Part shown: positions 9,020 to 17,364 of the stretch, piece by piece
Numbering within the stretch: the stretch's first letter is position 1
Layout of the letters: every line of letters starts with the position of its first letter
Program-made: the position numbers and the translations under genes
Notes under the pieces: generated by a model
What the model was told of the DNA's origin: nothing
The model's input: the letters and a program-made list of their open reading frames with translations, nothing else
Databases searched by the model: none
DNA from: Lentzea sp. NEAU-D7
GTDB taxonomy: Bacteria > Actinomycetota > Actinomycetes > Mycobacteriales > Pseudonocardiaceae
DNA length: 64,000 bases
Direction of reading: 5' to 3'
Assembly (NCBI RefSeq): GCF_026242055.1
Contig: NZ_JAPJDL010000021.1
Location: forward strand, 1 to 64,000

Positions 9020-9675
9020 TGCGGGTCGCCATCGCTGGTGCGGGAGCCGTGGGACGGTCCATCGCGCAGGAGCTCGTCTCGGACGGGCACCAGGTCATGC
9101 TGATCGAACGGGACCGGGCGCACTTCGACCCGAACTCCGTCGAACAGGCCGAGTGGGTGCAGGCCGACGCGTGCGAGCTGTCCTCTTTGGAGGACGCGGG
9201 CATGCAGCTCTGCGACGTGGTGATCGCCGCGACCGGTGACGACAAGGTCAACCTCGTCGTGTCGCTGCTGGCCAAGACGGAGTTCGCCGTCCGGCGCGTC
9301 ATCGCGCGCGTGAACGACCCCACGAACGAATGGCTCTTCACCGAGTCGTGGGGCGTCGACGTGGCCGTGTCGACGCCACGGCTGCTGGCCGCCATGGTCG
9401 AGGAGTCCGTGACGATCGGTGACGTCGTGCGCCTGATGACGTTGCGGCAGGGGCAGGCGAACCTCGTGGAGATCACGCTCGACGAGTCGACGCCGTTCGC
9501 CGGCCGGGCGGTCTCGGAGCTGACGCTGCCGCGGGACGCCGCCCTGGTGACGATCCTGCGCGGCGGGCGGGTCATCGTGCCGCAGCCGGACGACACGCTG
9601 GAGGGCGGCGACGAGCTGCTGTTCGTCACCACCGCCGCCGTCGAGCAGGACATCAAGAGCGCTCTGGGGTACTAG
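9019..9675 (+). CDS. ceoC: TrkA-family potassium uptake protein CeoC
   Basis: A 218-residue paralogue of CeoB with the same layout: RCK_N domain with VAIAGAGAVGRS, the acidic ribose-binding position in LIERD, and a C-terminal TrkA_C domain (from about residue 135). The ATG shares its first base with the upstream stop (TGATG), so the two subunits are translationally coupled and probably form one hetero-oligomeric gating ring. A GC-rich hairpin lies just downstream of the stop. No Trk membrane subunit is nearby; the divergent APC permease is the only transporter candidate. Confidence 0.92.
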   Translation: MRVAIAGAGAVGRSIAQELVSDGHQVMLIERDRAHFDPNSVEQAEWVQADACELSSLEDAGMQLCDVVIAATGDDKVNLVVSLLAKTEFAVRRVIARVNDPTNEWLFTESWGVDVAVSTPRLLAAMVEESVTIGDVVRLMTLRQGQANLVEITLDESTPFAGRAVSELTLPRDAALVTILRGGRVIVPQPDDTLEGGDELLFVTTAAVEQDIKSALGY

Positions 9676-9688
9676 GCCGTAGGCCGGG

Positions 9689-9722
9689 CCGCCTCCGCCG
9701 CGTATCTGCGCAGCGGAGGCGG
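9689..9722 (+). terminator. Rho-independent-like hairpin after ceoC
   Basis: Perfect 10-bp arms CCGCCTCCGC (9689-9698) and GCGGAGGCGG (9713-9722) separated by 14 bases, starting 14 bases after the ceoC stop. There is no U tract, as is common for actinobacterial terminators. It ends only 13 bases before the next GTG start. Confidence 0.6.
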
Positions 9723-9735
9723 GCACCTACTTCCT

Positions 9736-12276
9736 GTGAGCGATCAGCTGCCCCTGGTCGGGCGCGAGGAAGAGTTGCGGACCGTGCTGCGGGCGTTGGC
9801 CGTGCACGGTGCGGTGCTGCTTTCGGGTCCTTCGGGTGTGGGGAAGACACGGCTGGCTTGGGAGGCGCTCGCCGCCGTGACGCAACCGGTCGTGCGCTGT
9901 TACGCCACGGTCGCCACGTCCCGGATTCCCCTCGGCGCGATCGCGTCGCTCTTACCCACCGGCCTGCCTCTCTCGCAGGGTTCACTCCTGCCGTCTACGT
10001 CCGTGCGCGCGGTCGCCGAGCACCTCTCTCGTAGCGGCCGGTGGGTGTTGTTGGTCGATGACGCGCATCTGCTTGACGACGCCTCGTTGTTGGTGTTGCA
10101 GCACCTCGTGCGTCACCGGCTCATGCGAGTCGTGTGCACCGCACAGCCTGGTTGGGACCTGGAGGGGTCGACCGTCATCGCGGTCGGCGCGCTGGATCGG
10201 GAACGCGCGGACACGGTGCTGACGACGGCTCTCGGCGGGTCTGTGGATGCCTCGACGCGGCACCTGGTGTGGGCGAAGAGCCGGGGCAACCCGTTGCACA
10301 TCAAGGAGCTCGTCGCGGCGGGCCGGCACCGCGGCGCGTTGACCGGGGCCGGGTGGAGCTGGAGCGGACCGCTGGAGCCGTCCGGACGGCTCACCGAGCT
10401 CGTCGACATGGCGCTGGGACGGCTCACGGATCCGCAACGGCGGGCGTTGGAGCTGCTCGCGTACGGGGAACCGCTCGAAGCCGCACTGATGACCGTGCCG
10501 CAGGACCTCGTGGACCTTGGGTTCGTGCGCATTGGTGACGACGGACGGGCGCGTGTCGCTCATCCGCTCTACAGCGCGCGCCTGCGCGCCACATGCCCGA
10601 CGTTGCGCGCACGGGCACATAGGCGTGCGTTGGCCGATCGGCTCGAAGCGACGGGCTCCGGCCGTCCCGGTGACGCGGTGCGCGTCGCGACGTGGCGGCT
10701 CGACAGCGGGACGGCCGAGTCGCCCGACGTGCTGGCGCGGGCGGCCGAGGAGGCGCTGTCCGCTCAGGACTGGGAACTCGCCGAACGGCTCTCGCGTGCC
10801 GCCCTGGCCCGTGGGGTGACATCGCGCGTGGGGCTCGTGCTGGGTCTTGTACTGATGTACCAACGTCGATGCGCGCAGGCCGAGGAAGTGCTCGCCGACG
10901 CCATGAGGGTGGACAGCGACGTGCTGACGTTGACGCAGGCCGGCTGTACGCGCGCGTACAACCTGTTCTTCGGCCTCGGTGACGAGGACGCCGCCGTCGC
11001 CGTGCTGGATCTCGTGACAGCACGGAAGCTGCCCGCCGAGCTGGAGCACGCCGTGCTGTTCTTCGCGCTGACGTTCGCGCTGGAGGCCGCGCCGTTGGGT
11101 TTCGCACGGCTGGGCGGTGAGCTGCTGCTCGCGGAGGGCGGCTGGGCGGCGATCGCGGGACGGCAGGTGCTGGCGTCCGCAGACCAGTTCGCGGGCCGCT
11201 ACACCGAGGCCATCGCACGGATCGAGGACAACCACATGGCCGTGCTGGCGACGGCGGAGCGGTTCCCGTCGTTGATGAACGCGGCGAACAGCGTGCACAA
11301 CGAGAGCATGCTGCGGTGCGGTGACCTGGCGGGCGCGGAAAGACGAGCCGTGCAGGCGCTCGCCGAGGCGGTCGAGGAGGACCGCTGGACGGGCGCGCAG
11401 GTACCGCCGCGGGTGCTGCTGAGCCGGAGCGCGCGCATGCGCGGGAGGGCGGCGTCGGCCGTGCGGATCACCGCCGAGGGTGCGCCGGACCTGGGCACGC
11501 CGACGATGATGTGGGACGTGCTGCTGCTGGCCGAGCTCGCGGCCGGTGCGGCGTTGCAGGGGCAGCCGGACCGCGCATTTCGAGCCTTGGCGCGTGCGGA
11601 GGCCGGGTTGCGGCCTGCGTGGCGCATCGCGCGGCTCGCCGTGGGGGCCGCACGGTCGTGGGTGCTTGCCGGCGCTGGGCACGTCAACGAGGCGATGCAG
11701 GCCGCCCTGGACAACGCTGTCTTGGCGAGGGAACACGGCGCGCATTCCGAAGAGATCGAGTCGCTGCACGACGCCGCACGGTTCGGTGCGGACACCTCGC
11801 CTCGTCTGTTGGAACTCGCGAAGTCGCGCAAGGACCCGCTCACGACCGCGTACGCCTCGCATGCTCAGGCGCGCGCGTTGCGCGACCCGGCGGGGCTGGA
11901 GGAGGTGGCGGCGGCGTTCACGGCGTGCGGCGCCACGCTCTACGCGGCAGAGGCGCTCGCGGAGGCCAGCAGGCTGTCGCGCCTGCACGACCGGCCTCGT
12001 GACGCGGATCGGCTGGAACGGCAGGCGTCCGCGCTCGCGGAGACGTTCGACGGCGCGACCACTCCCGGTCTCGTGGTGACGAGCACCCTCGCCGCGTTGA
12101 CGCCACGTCAGCTGGAAATCGCCCGTCTCGCCGTGGCCGGGCTGACGAGCGCGGAGATCGCCGAACGGCTGGCGATCGCCAAACGGACCGTGGACAACCA
12201 CTTGCACACGACCTACGCGGCGGTGGGTGTCACGGGACGAGATGGCTTGCGCGTGTTGTTCGGCCACGGCGCGTAG
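9736..12276 (+). CDS. LuxR-family transcriptional regulator with AAA ATPase domain (LAL type)
   Basis: An 846-residue large ATP-binding LuxR regulator. The N-terminal ATPase has Walker A GPSGVGKTRL (residues 31-40) and a Walker B-like RWVLLVDDAHLL (about 105-115). A long alpha-helical, TPR-like middle follows. The last 65 residues are a LuxR helix-turn-helix (LTPRQLEIARLAVAGLTSAEIAERL). It starts with GTG. In M. tuberculosis the ceoC and DUF3159 genes are adjacent, so this gene looks like an insertion into the conserved order. LAL regulators often control secondary metabolism or sugar use, but no dedicated target is next to it. A bidirectional hairpin separates it from the convergent DUF3159 gene. 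Confidence 0.9.
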   Translation: MSDQLPLVGREEELRTVLRALAVHGAVLLSGPSGVGKTRLAWEALAAVTQPVVRCYATVATSRIPLGAIASLLPTGLPLSQGSLLPSTSVRAVAEHLSRSGRWVLLVDDAHLLDDASLLVLQHLVRHRLMRVVCTAQPGWDLEGSTVIAVGALDRERADTVLTTALGGSVDASTRHLVWAKSRGNPLHIKELVAAGRHRGALTGAGWSWSGPLEPSGRLTELVDMALGRLTDPQRRALELLAYGEPLEAALMTVPQDLVDLGFVRIGDDGRARVAHPLYSARLRATCPTLRARAHRRALADRLEATGSGRPGDAVRVATWRLDSGTAESPDVLARAAEEALSAQDWELAERLSRAALARGVTSRVGLVLGLVLMYQRRCAQAEEVLADAMRVDSDVLTLTQAGCTRAYNLFFGLGDEDAAVAVLDLVTARKLPAELEHAVLFFALTFALEAAPLGFARLGGELLLAEGGWAAIAGRQVLASADQFAGRYTEAIARIEDNHMAVLATAERFPSLMNAANSVHNESMLRCGDLAGAERRAVQALAEAVEEDRWTGAQVPPRVLLSRSARMRGRAASAVRITAEGAPDLGTPTMMWDVLLLAELAAGAALQGQPDRAFRALARAEAGLRPAWRIARLAVGAARSWVLAGAGHVNEAMQAALDNAVLAREHGAHSEEIESLHDAARFGADTSPRLLELAKSRKDPLTTAYASHAQARALRDPAGLEEVAAAFTACGATLYAAEALAEASRLSRLHDRPRDADRLERQASALAETFDGATTPGLVVTSTLAALTPRQLEIARLAVAGLTSAEIAERLAIAKRTVDNHLHTTYAAVGVTGRDGLRVLFGHGA

Positions 12277-12331
12277 CTCGATGTGCGCGGCGTACCCGCA
12301 CGGCAGCGCCATGTCGGGTCCGGAGACGACG

Positions 12332-12362
12332 CGGCCGGTGCCCCGAGAGGAGGCACCGGCCG
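12332..12362. terminator. Bidirectional terminator hairpin
   Basis: Perfect 11-bp arms CGGCCGGTGCC (12332-12342) and GGCACCGGCCG (12352-12362) with a 9-base loop, placed between the convergent LuxR and DUF3159 genes. It can serve both strands. Confidence 0.7.
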
Positions 12363-12379
12363 TGGAGCGTGGAGCGGGG

Positions 12380-13150
12380 TCAGTCTCTGGACTTGTCGCG
12401 GGACTCGGCGTCGACGACGCGCTTGAGCTCGTCCATGTCCGGGGTGAGCAGGTCGTCGGCCGTGCGTGCGAGCACTGCCTCCGTCGCCGCCTCGGTCTCC
12501 GCCTTGGCCTTGGCCTCGGCGGCCTCCTCTGCCTCCTTGAGGCGCTTGTCCGCGCGGCGGACCGCCCAGACCGTGGCGAGGAGGGCGATGGCCATCAGCG
12601 GGTAGCCCATGCCGAGACGGGCGACAGCGAGCCAGCCGACCTGGTCCTCGTCGTAGAGCCAGCGCTGGACCACGAAGCGGGCGAAGAACACCAGGGCCCA
12701 CACGAAGGTCGCGATGTCGTAGTCGCGGACCGTGGCCTTGTCCTCGCGCCAGGAGCGGTCCCTGCCGTTGAGGAACGTCCAGATCACGCCGGCGAGCGGC
12801 CAGCGCACGATGATCGACAGCAGGAACGCGCTGCCGTACACGACGCTCTGCCAGATGCCGAAGAGGAAGAAACCCTTGGCCTCGCCTGTCTTGTACGCGA
12901 TGAACGCCGCGATGCCCACGCCGAAGACGGCGGAGATCGCGGGCTGGATGGTGCCCTTGCGCATGGCCAGGACGACGCCGATGACGACGGCGGCGGCGAG
13001 CGAGCTGATGATCGCCGCCATCAGGTTCTTGGTCGTGAAGTTGACGATCACGAAGACGAGCACGGGCAGCGACGAGTAGAGCATTCCGCTCACGCCGCCC
13101 ATCTGCTCGAGGACGGTGGGCTGCTTTTCTTCGGTCTTGACTGAAGTCAT
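12380..13150 (-). CDS. DUF3159 membrane protein
   Basis: A 256-residue protein with about six hydrophobic segments arranged as in the actinobacterial DUF3159 family (Rv2693c in M. tuberculosis), and a charged C-terminal tail (KRLKEAEEAAEAKAKAETEA) with coiled-coil character. No enzymatic motif is visible and the function is unknown. It overlaps the stop of the upstream OB-fold gene by four bases (ATGA), and this pair is conserved in many actinobacteria, which implies a shared role. Family assignment rests on the pattern of membrane segments and on gene order. Confidence 0.85.
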   Translation of the reverse strand: MTSVKTEEKQPTVLEQMGGVSGMLYSSLPVLVFVIVNFTTKNLMAAIISSLAAAVVIGVVLAMRKGTIQPAISAVFGVGIAAFIAYKTGEAKGFFLFGIWQSVVYGSAFLLSIIVRWPLAGVIWTFLNGRDRSWREDKATVRDYDIATFVWALVFFARFVVQRWLYDEDQVGWLAVARLGMGYPLMAIALLATVWAVRRADKRLKEAEEAAEAKAKAETEAATEAVLARTADDLLTPDMDELKRVVDAESRDKSRD

Positions 13151-13527
13151 GAAGCGTTCTGCAACTCGTAATAGGGGTTGTAGAGCACCTTGCGCCCGTC
13201 GCGCACGGCGATGCGGCCCCGGGCCTTGATCGTCCGACCAGGCTCGATTCCCGCGATGCGACGGCGGCCGAGCCAGACGAGGGTGACGCCCTCGGTGCCG
13301 TCGTAGAGCTCGGCTTCCAGCGTGGCGGCCGCGTCCCTCGGGCAGAGCTCCACGCTGCGGAGCCTTCCGAGGACGGTGACCTCCTCACCGGACTTGCAGT
13401 CGCAGGCCTTCACCGCGCCGACGGCCTCCGCTTTTCGCGACAGGTCGTCCGCGTCGAGCTCGGTCACGTCGCTGGTCAAGCGACGTACCAAGCGGCGCCA
13501 ATAGCCGCTCATCCCCGACTCCTGCAT
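13147..13527 (-). CDS. OB-fold nucleic-acid-binding domain protein
   Basis: A 126-residue small protein whose core (about residues 40-115) reads as a tRNA-anticodon-type OB fold: GEEVTVLGRLRSVEL, then EAELYDGTEGVTLVWLGRRRI, then GRTIKARGRIAVRDG. It corresponds to Rv2694c. The start may be this ATG or the internal ATG at 13512 (MSGYWRRL). The gene is translationally coupled to the DUF3159 gene downstream and is divergent from a hydrolase gene. Related actinobacterial proteins are annotated only as OB-fold proteins, so the nucleic acid target is unknown. Confidence 0.82.
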   Translation of the reverse strand: MQESGMSGYWRRLVRRLTSDVTELDADDLSRKAEAVGAVKACDCKSGEEVTVLGRLRSVELCPRDAAATLEAELYDGTEGVTLVWLGRRRIAGIEPGRTIKARGRIAVRDGRKVLYNPYYELQNAS

Positions 13528-13596
13528 TGCTCAAGTGGCCCCGTGGTGTGGACCGTCTGACAGTGAGGGTACGCACGAGCAACGACAATCTCGGGC

Positions 13597-14253
13597 GTGC
13601 CTGCCGAGACTGTGCTTCTCCTGCCCGGAACCGCCTCTGACGAGGTGTTCGTCCGTTCGGTGTTCACAGAGCCGTTGTCGCAGGTCGGTGCCGTTCTCGC
13701 CGCACCACGTGTCCGCACACTCCGTGAACGGTTGACGGCGCTCGAAAATGCCCCGGCAAGCCACCCGATCGTGGTAGGTGGTGTCTCGCTGGGCGCGCAC
13801 GTCGCCGCGAGGTGGGCGGTGGCCAACCCGGACCGGTGCGCGGGCCTGATCTTGGCGCTGCCGGCGTGGACCGGCACTCCGGACGAGGCGCCCGCGGCGC
13901 TCGCGGCCAGGGCGAGTGCGCAGATCGTCCGGACCGAGGGCCTCACGACGGCGCTCTCCGGCACCACAGGCTGGCTGCACGACGAACTGACGAGGGCCTG
14001 GCACGGCTACGGCGACCAGCTCGTGCCGCACCTCGAAGAGGCCGCCGAGTCGCTCGCGCCCACGCTCGACGAGCTGAAGTCGCTGGACGTGCCGACGGGC
14101 ATCGTCGGGTGCACCGACGACCCGGTGCACCCGATCGCGGTCGCGCGGGCCTGGGCCGAGGCCATCCCGCGCGCCGTGCTCGTCACCACGACCCTGGACG
14201 CCTACCCGCACGCGTTGGGGCGTGCGGTGCAGGCGTGGCAGCAGGCTCGTTAG
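13597..14253 (+). CDS. Alpha/beta hydrolase
   Basis: A 218-residue cytoplasmic protein of the alpha/beta hydrolase fold. The nucleophile elbow is GVSLG within VVGGVSLGAHVAARWA. Late motifs include the acid candidate in IVGCTDDPVHP and a histidine in DAYPHALGRA, giving a plausible Ser-Asp-His triad. It starts with GTG and is the positional equivalent of Rv2695. Its stop overlaps that of the convergent DUF3710 gene by four bases. Substrate is unknown. Confidence 0.85.
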   Translation: MPAETVLLLPGTASDEVFVRSVFTEPLSQVGAVLAAPRVRTLRERLTALENAPASHPIVVGGVSLGAHVAARWAVANPDRCAGLILALPAWTGTPDEAPAALAARASAQIVRTEGLTTALSGTTGWLHDELTRAWHGYGDQLVPHLEEAAESLAPTLDELKSLDVPTGIVGCTDDPVHPIAVARAWAEAIPRAVLVTTTLDAYPHALGRAVQAWQQAR

Positions 14254-14867
14254 CCCTGCTGCTGGATGTGCCGCGCGATCGCCTCCGGCAGCTCGACCGG
14301 CAGCGGCGTGCGGGGCGGCATCGGCTGCTCGCCGCGCACGACCACGGTGCCGCGCAACATCTCGCGCAGCGCCTGCGAGTTCTGCTCGAAGTGCTCCTCG
14401 GGGCCGGCCGCGACGCCGCGCAGCATCCAGCGCGGGCCGTCGACGCCGACGAAGAGGATCTGCACGCCCTGGTTGCGCGCGGTGATCTCCTCGCCCCACT
14501 CGCCGTTCTCGCGGTTGATGCGGGCGCCGTCCTCCTTGAGGCCCTCGATCAGCTCGGCGCCGACCTCGCGCCACAGGCCGCCCGACTTCGGCGCGGCGAA
14601 CGCGCTGACCGTCAGCTGGCCGACGGACGTGAGCACGTGCACGGCGCGCACGGAGCCGTTCTGCTGGTCCATCTCGACCTGCAGCTGGGCCTCGTCCGGC
14701 ATCGGCAGCAGCACCGATCCCAGGTCGAGCCGCTGCACGTCGTCGTGGGGCGCCACCGTCGAGTCCCACGGGCCGTCGACGTCCTCGTCGAACGTCTCGT
14801 CGTGCTCCGGCCCGGTCTCGACCGCACCCGAGGAGTGACGACCGCGCTTGCGGCGCCTTCCGAACAT
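14250..14867 (-). CDS. DUF3710 domain protein
   Basis: A 205-residue soluble protein. The first 45 residues are basic then acidic and low-complexity (MFGRRRKRGRHSS...DETFDEDVDGPWD), followed by the conserved DUF3710 core (RLDLGSVLLPMP...VSAFAAPKSGGLWREV...RWMLRGVAAG). It matches Rv2696c. It lies four bases downstream of dut and in the same direction, so the two form an operon, an arrangement conserved in actinobacteria. No catalytic motif is apparent. Confidence 0.9.
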   Translation of the reverse strand: MFGRRRKRGRHSSGAVETGPEHDETFDEDVDGPWDSTVAPHDDVQRLDLGSVLLPMPDEAQLQVEMDQQNGSVRAVHVLTSVGQLTVSAFAAPKSGGLWREVGAELIEGLKEDGARINRENGEWGEEITARNQGVQILFVGVDGPRWMLRGVAAGPEEHFEQNSQALREMLRGTVVVRGEQPMPPRTPLPVELPEAIARHIQQQG

Positions 14868-14871
14868 GCCC

Positions 14872-15345
14872 TTACCCCTCCGCCTTCATCCGGGCGAGCA
14901 CCACGTGCCCGCCGGTCGAGCCATAGCCTCCCGCACCGCGTTCCGTCTCCGGCAACTCGGTGACCTCCCGGAACACCGCGTGCTCGACGCGTTGCACGAC
15001 GAGCTGGGCGATCCGGTCGCCCCGTGACAGCACGATCGGCTCACGGAGATCATGGTTCACGAGGCAAACGCGGATCTCACCGCGGTAGCCGGAGTCGATC
15101 GTGCCGGGCGTGTTCACCACGCTCAGGCCGGCCCGTGCGGCGAGGCCCGACCGGGGGTGCACGAAGCCCGCGAACCCCTCGGGCAGCGCGATGGCGACAC
15201 CGGTGCCGACCACGGCGCGCTCTCCTGGTGGAATGACCACGTCCGACGTGGTGACCAGATCCGCGCCCGCGTCGCCGGCACGGGCGTAGGCGGGCACGGG
15301 AACCCCCGGATCGAGCCGGGTCAGCAACACCTCGACGCTGGACAC
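14872..15345 (-). CDS. dut: dUTP diphosphatase
   Basis: A 157-residue trimeric-type dUTPase that hydrolyses dUTP to dUMP and pyrophosphate, keeping uracil out of DNA and supplying dTMP synthesis. All signature motifs are visible: AGDAGADL (motif 1), HPRSGLAARAG (motif 3 region), NTPGTIDSGYRGEI with the uracil-binding hairpin, and the C-terminal P-loop-like RGAGGYGSTGG. A longer frame is open upstream, but the GTG at 15345 gives the normal family length and sits 24 bases from the divergent DUF3093 gene. Equivalent to Rv2697c. Confidence 0.96.
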   Translation of the reverse strand: MSSVEVLLTRLDPGVPVPAYARAGDAGADLVTTSDVVIPPGERAVVGTGVAIALPEGFAGFVHPRSGLAARAGLSVVNTPGTIDSGYRGEIRVCLVNHDLREPIVLSRGDRIAQLVVQRVEHAVFREVTELPETERGAGGYGSTGGHVVLARMKAEG

Positions 15346-15369
15346 GGCGGCCGAGATTACCCTGACGAC

Positions 15370-15831
15370 GTGAGTGAGACTGCCGTGACCGCCACTACGA
15401 CCTTCCGCGAACGCCTGTACGTGACGTGGTGGATCTGGCCGCTGCCGCTGCTCGCGGCCGCGCTGCTGGCCGCCGAGGTGCACATGGGCTTCCCCGGCGT
15501 CAGGTCCTGGCTGCCGTACGTGATCCTGCTCCCGCTGACGGCCGTCCTGATCGCCAAGATGGGCTCCACGAAGGTGGAGGTCGCCGACGGCGAGCTGCGC
15601 GCGGGCGACGCGCACATCCCGCTGGAGCTGCTCGGCGACGTCGAGATCATCGCCCCCGAGGACCGCCGCCGGGCCATGGGCCGCGACCTCGACCCCGCGG
15701 CGTTCGTCGTGCACCGGGGCTGGGTCAAGCCGCTCGTGCGGGTGCGGGTGAACGACCCGGAGGACCCGACGCCCTACTGGGTGATCAGCACGCGTCGTCC
15801 CGACGAGCTCGCCGCCGCGATCAAGTCCTGA
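15370..15831 (+). CDS. DUF3093 membrane protein
   Basis: A 153-residue protein with two N-terminal transmembrane segments (YVTWWIWPLPLLAAALLAAEV and LPYVILLPLTAVLIAKM) and a C-terminal cytoplasmic part that ends in RVRVNDPEDPTPYWVISTRRP. This is the DUF3093 family, equivalent to Rv2698. The GTG at 15370 is chosen because it leaves a short 24-base divergent gap to dut, and an upstream start would overlap dut. The tail with conserved TPYWVISTRRP resembles a PH-like fold, but the function is unknown. Confidence 0.9.
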   Translation: MSETAVTATTTFRERLYVTWWIWPLPLLAAALLAAEVHMGFPGVRSWLPYVILLPLTAVLIAKMGSTKVEVADGELRAGDAHIPLELLGDVEIIAPEDRRRAMGRDLDPAAFVVHRGWVKPLVRVRVNDPEDPTPYWVISTRRPDELAAAIKS

Positions 15832-15840
15832 AACGCACAA

Positions 15841-15871
15841 CTGGGCGCCACCCGAGAGGGTGAGCGCCCAG
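15841..15871. terminator. Bidirectional terminator hairpin
   Basis: Perfect arms CTGGGCGC (15841-15848) and GCGCCCAG (15864-15871), extended by flanking A/T and inner CACCC/GGGTG pairing, followed by GTCTTTCTT. It lies between the convergent DUF3093 and DUF4193 genes. Confidence 0.8.
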
Positions 15872-15894
15872 TGTCTTTCTTCGGCGGACTGAAC

Positions 15895-16194
15895 TCAGGC
15901 GCAGTCCCGGCAGATGTACGTGCCGCCGTTGTCCTCGGCGAGCCTGCTGCGGTGGTGCACCAGGAAACACTTCGAGCACGTGAACTCGTCGGCCTGCTTC
16001 GGCAGGACCTTGAACGTGAGCTCCTCACCGGACAGGTCGGCGCCCGGAAGCTCGAAGTTCTCCGCGCTCGCGTCCTCGTCGACGTCGACGACGCCGGACT
16101 GCGTCTCGTTCCGCCGGGCCTTCAACTCCTCGAGGGAGTCCTCAGCGAGTTCGTCCGCCTCGCTGCGACGCGGCGCGTCGTAGTCGGTCGCCAT
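15895..16194 (-). CDS. DUF4193 zinc-ribbon protein
   Basis: A 99-residue actinobacterial protein with an acidic N-terminal half (EDSLEELKARRNETQ...GVVDVDED) and a C-terminal four-cysteine zinc-ribbon motif, CSKC (about residue 74) and CRDC at the very end. It is closely similar to mycobacterial Rv2699c, which begins MATDYDAPRR. For this reason the ATG at 16194 is preferred over one three codons upstream. Proteins of this kind are abundant, and some may bind RNA polymerase or RNA, but no function is established from this sequence. It is divergent from cei across about 420 bases. Confidence 0.93.
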   Translation of the reverse strand: MATDYDAPRRSEADELAEDSLEELKARRNETQSGVVDVDEDASAENFELPGADLSGEELTFKVLPKQADEFTCSKCFLVHHRSRLAEDNGGTYICRDCA

Positions 16195-16616
16195 CTTCTT
16201 CACCCCTGCGGTCTACGGAGACTGTTCGTGTCGCTGGTTAACGCTCCAGCGACCTCTTTTGTGCCCCACGTCAAGGTGACGTAGGTCTCCCACACCCGGC
16301 GGGCAAGCCAACCCCCTTGACGTGACCGTCGGCTTGATCGAAATGTGTGCGGAGCGCGCAGAGGGTAGCTCATTGCCCGAGTGGCTCGACATCGGGTTAC
16401 CCCTTACCGACCGGACGGGTGACACAACCTTTCTACGCTGGACCGATACCCTGTGCGGGAGCACGTGTGCCGTGGCGTGCAACCTGGCGCCGGGCCGGTA
16501 CCGTCCTGACTGTGAGCAATCAGGCCGGTGCAGTGGGTCACGCCCGCCAGGGCGCGCATCAGCCGGGTTGGGCCTAGGCTGATTCTCAGGGACGGATCAC
16601 GGGGAGGGCTTCGAAC
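16195..16616. promoter_or_regulatory. Divergent DUF4193/cei intergenic region
   Basis: No gene is supported in this 422-base gap. It should contain both divergent promoters. The clearest signal is a short palindrome ACGTCA-AGG-TGACGT at 16268-16282, and a related CTTGACGTGACC occurs about 45 bases further on, so the ACGTCA/TGACGT half-site appears more than once. This could be a regulator site for either gene. I could not assign -10 and -35 boxes with confidence. Confidence 0.4.
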
Positions 16617-17333
16617 GTGGGATCCGCATCGGGAAGCTTGACGCCTTACAAGAGGCGTCGGCCCGTGCCCGCGCTCGTCCTGTTCGCGGTGCTGTTGGTC
16701 AGTTCCGTGTTCGTGTGGGTGAAGGTGCTCGGCAACGCGAGCGACGTGGACGCGGCCATCAAGTGCAACGCGCCCGGCAACGTCACGACATCGGTGACAG
16801 GCGCGGCCGATCCGGCCGCGGCCTCGACGCCGCAGGCGCCGCCCCTGGGCACCGTCCTGGAGCACGACGCGCTGGACCGCACGAACCCGGTGCCGGTCGG
16901 CGAGGTCAACTTCAAGGTCGTCAACGCCTCGACTCAGCGCAACCACGCCAAGGCCGTCGCGACGATGTTCACCGAACTGGGCCTGAAGCAGGCGGCCGAC
17001 CCCGGCAACGACGCGATCTACCCGGCGGGCGACATGACGTGCCGCGGCCAGATCCGCTTCGGCGCGCCAGGCGCGTCGGCGGCCAGGACGCTGTCGTTGC
17101 TGGAGCCGTGCCTGGAACTCGTGCGCGACGACCGCCAGGACGCCACCGTCGACATCGCGATCGGCAAGAAGTTCGACGAGGTCAAGCCGAACAGCAGCGC
17201 CCGCAAGGTCCTCGACCAGCTCAGCGAGTGGGCGGCGCAGCAGCCGGAGCAGCAGGGCGGTCAGGTCGCCGCGGCGGCTCCGCCGTCGCTCAACGCCGAC
17301 AGCCTGGCCGGCGCACGCGACGTGACCTGCTGA
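16617..17333 (+). CDS. cei: Envelope integrity protein Cei
   Basis: A 238-residue single-pass membrane protein. A short cytoplasmic basic segment (YKRRRPVP) precedes one transmembrane helix at about residues 17-36, and the rest is extracytoplasmic. A LytR C-terminal-type domain covers about residues 95-190 (EVNFKVVNASTQRNHAKAVA...). It matches Rv2700, which supports cell envelope integrity in M. tuberculosis. The GTG start has a GGGGAGGG site ahead of it. Cysteines at the C-terminus (final residue) and in the domain may form a disulfide outside the cell. Confidence 0.88.
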   Translation: MGSASGSLTPYKRRRPVPALVLFAVLLVSSVFVWVKVLGNASDVDAAIKCNAPGNVTTSVTGAADPAAASTPQAPPLGTVLEHDALDRTNPVPVGEVNFKVVNASTQRNHAKAVATMFTELGLKQAADPGNDAIYPAGDMTCRGQIRFGAPGASAARTLSLLEPCLELVRDDRQDATVDIAIGKKFDEVKPNSSARKVLDQLSEWAAQQPEQQGGQVAAAAPPSLNADSLAGARDVTC

Positions 17334-17364
17334 CCTCCGTGAGACCGCGCGCTACCTTGCGCGC

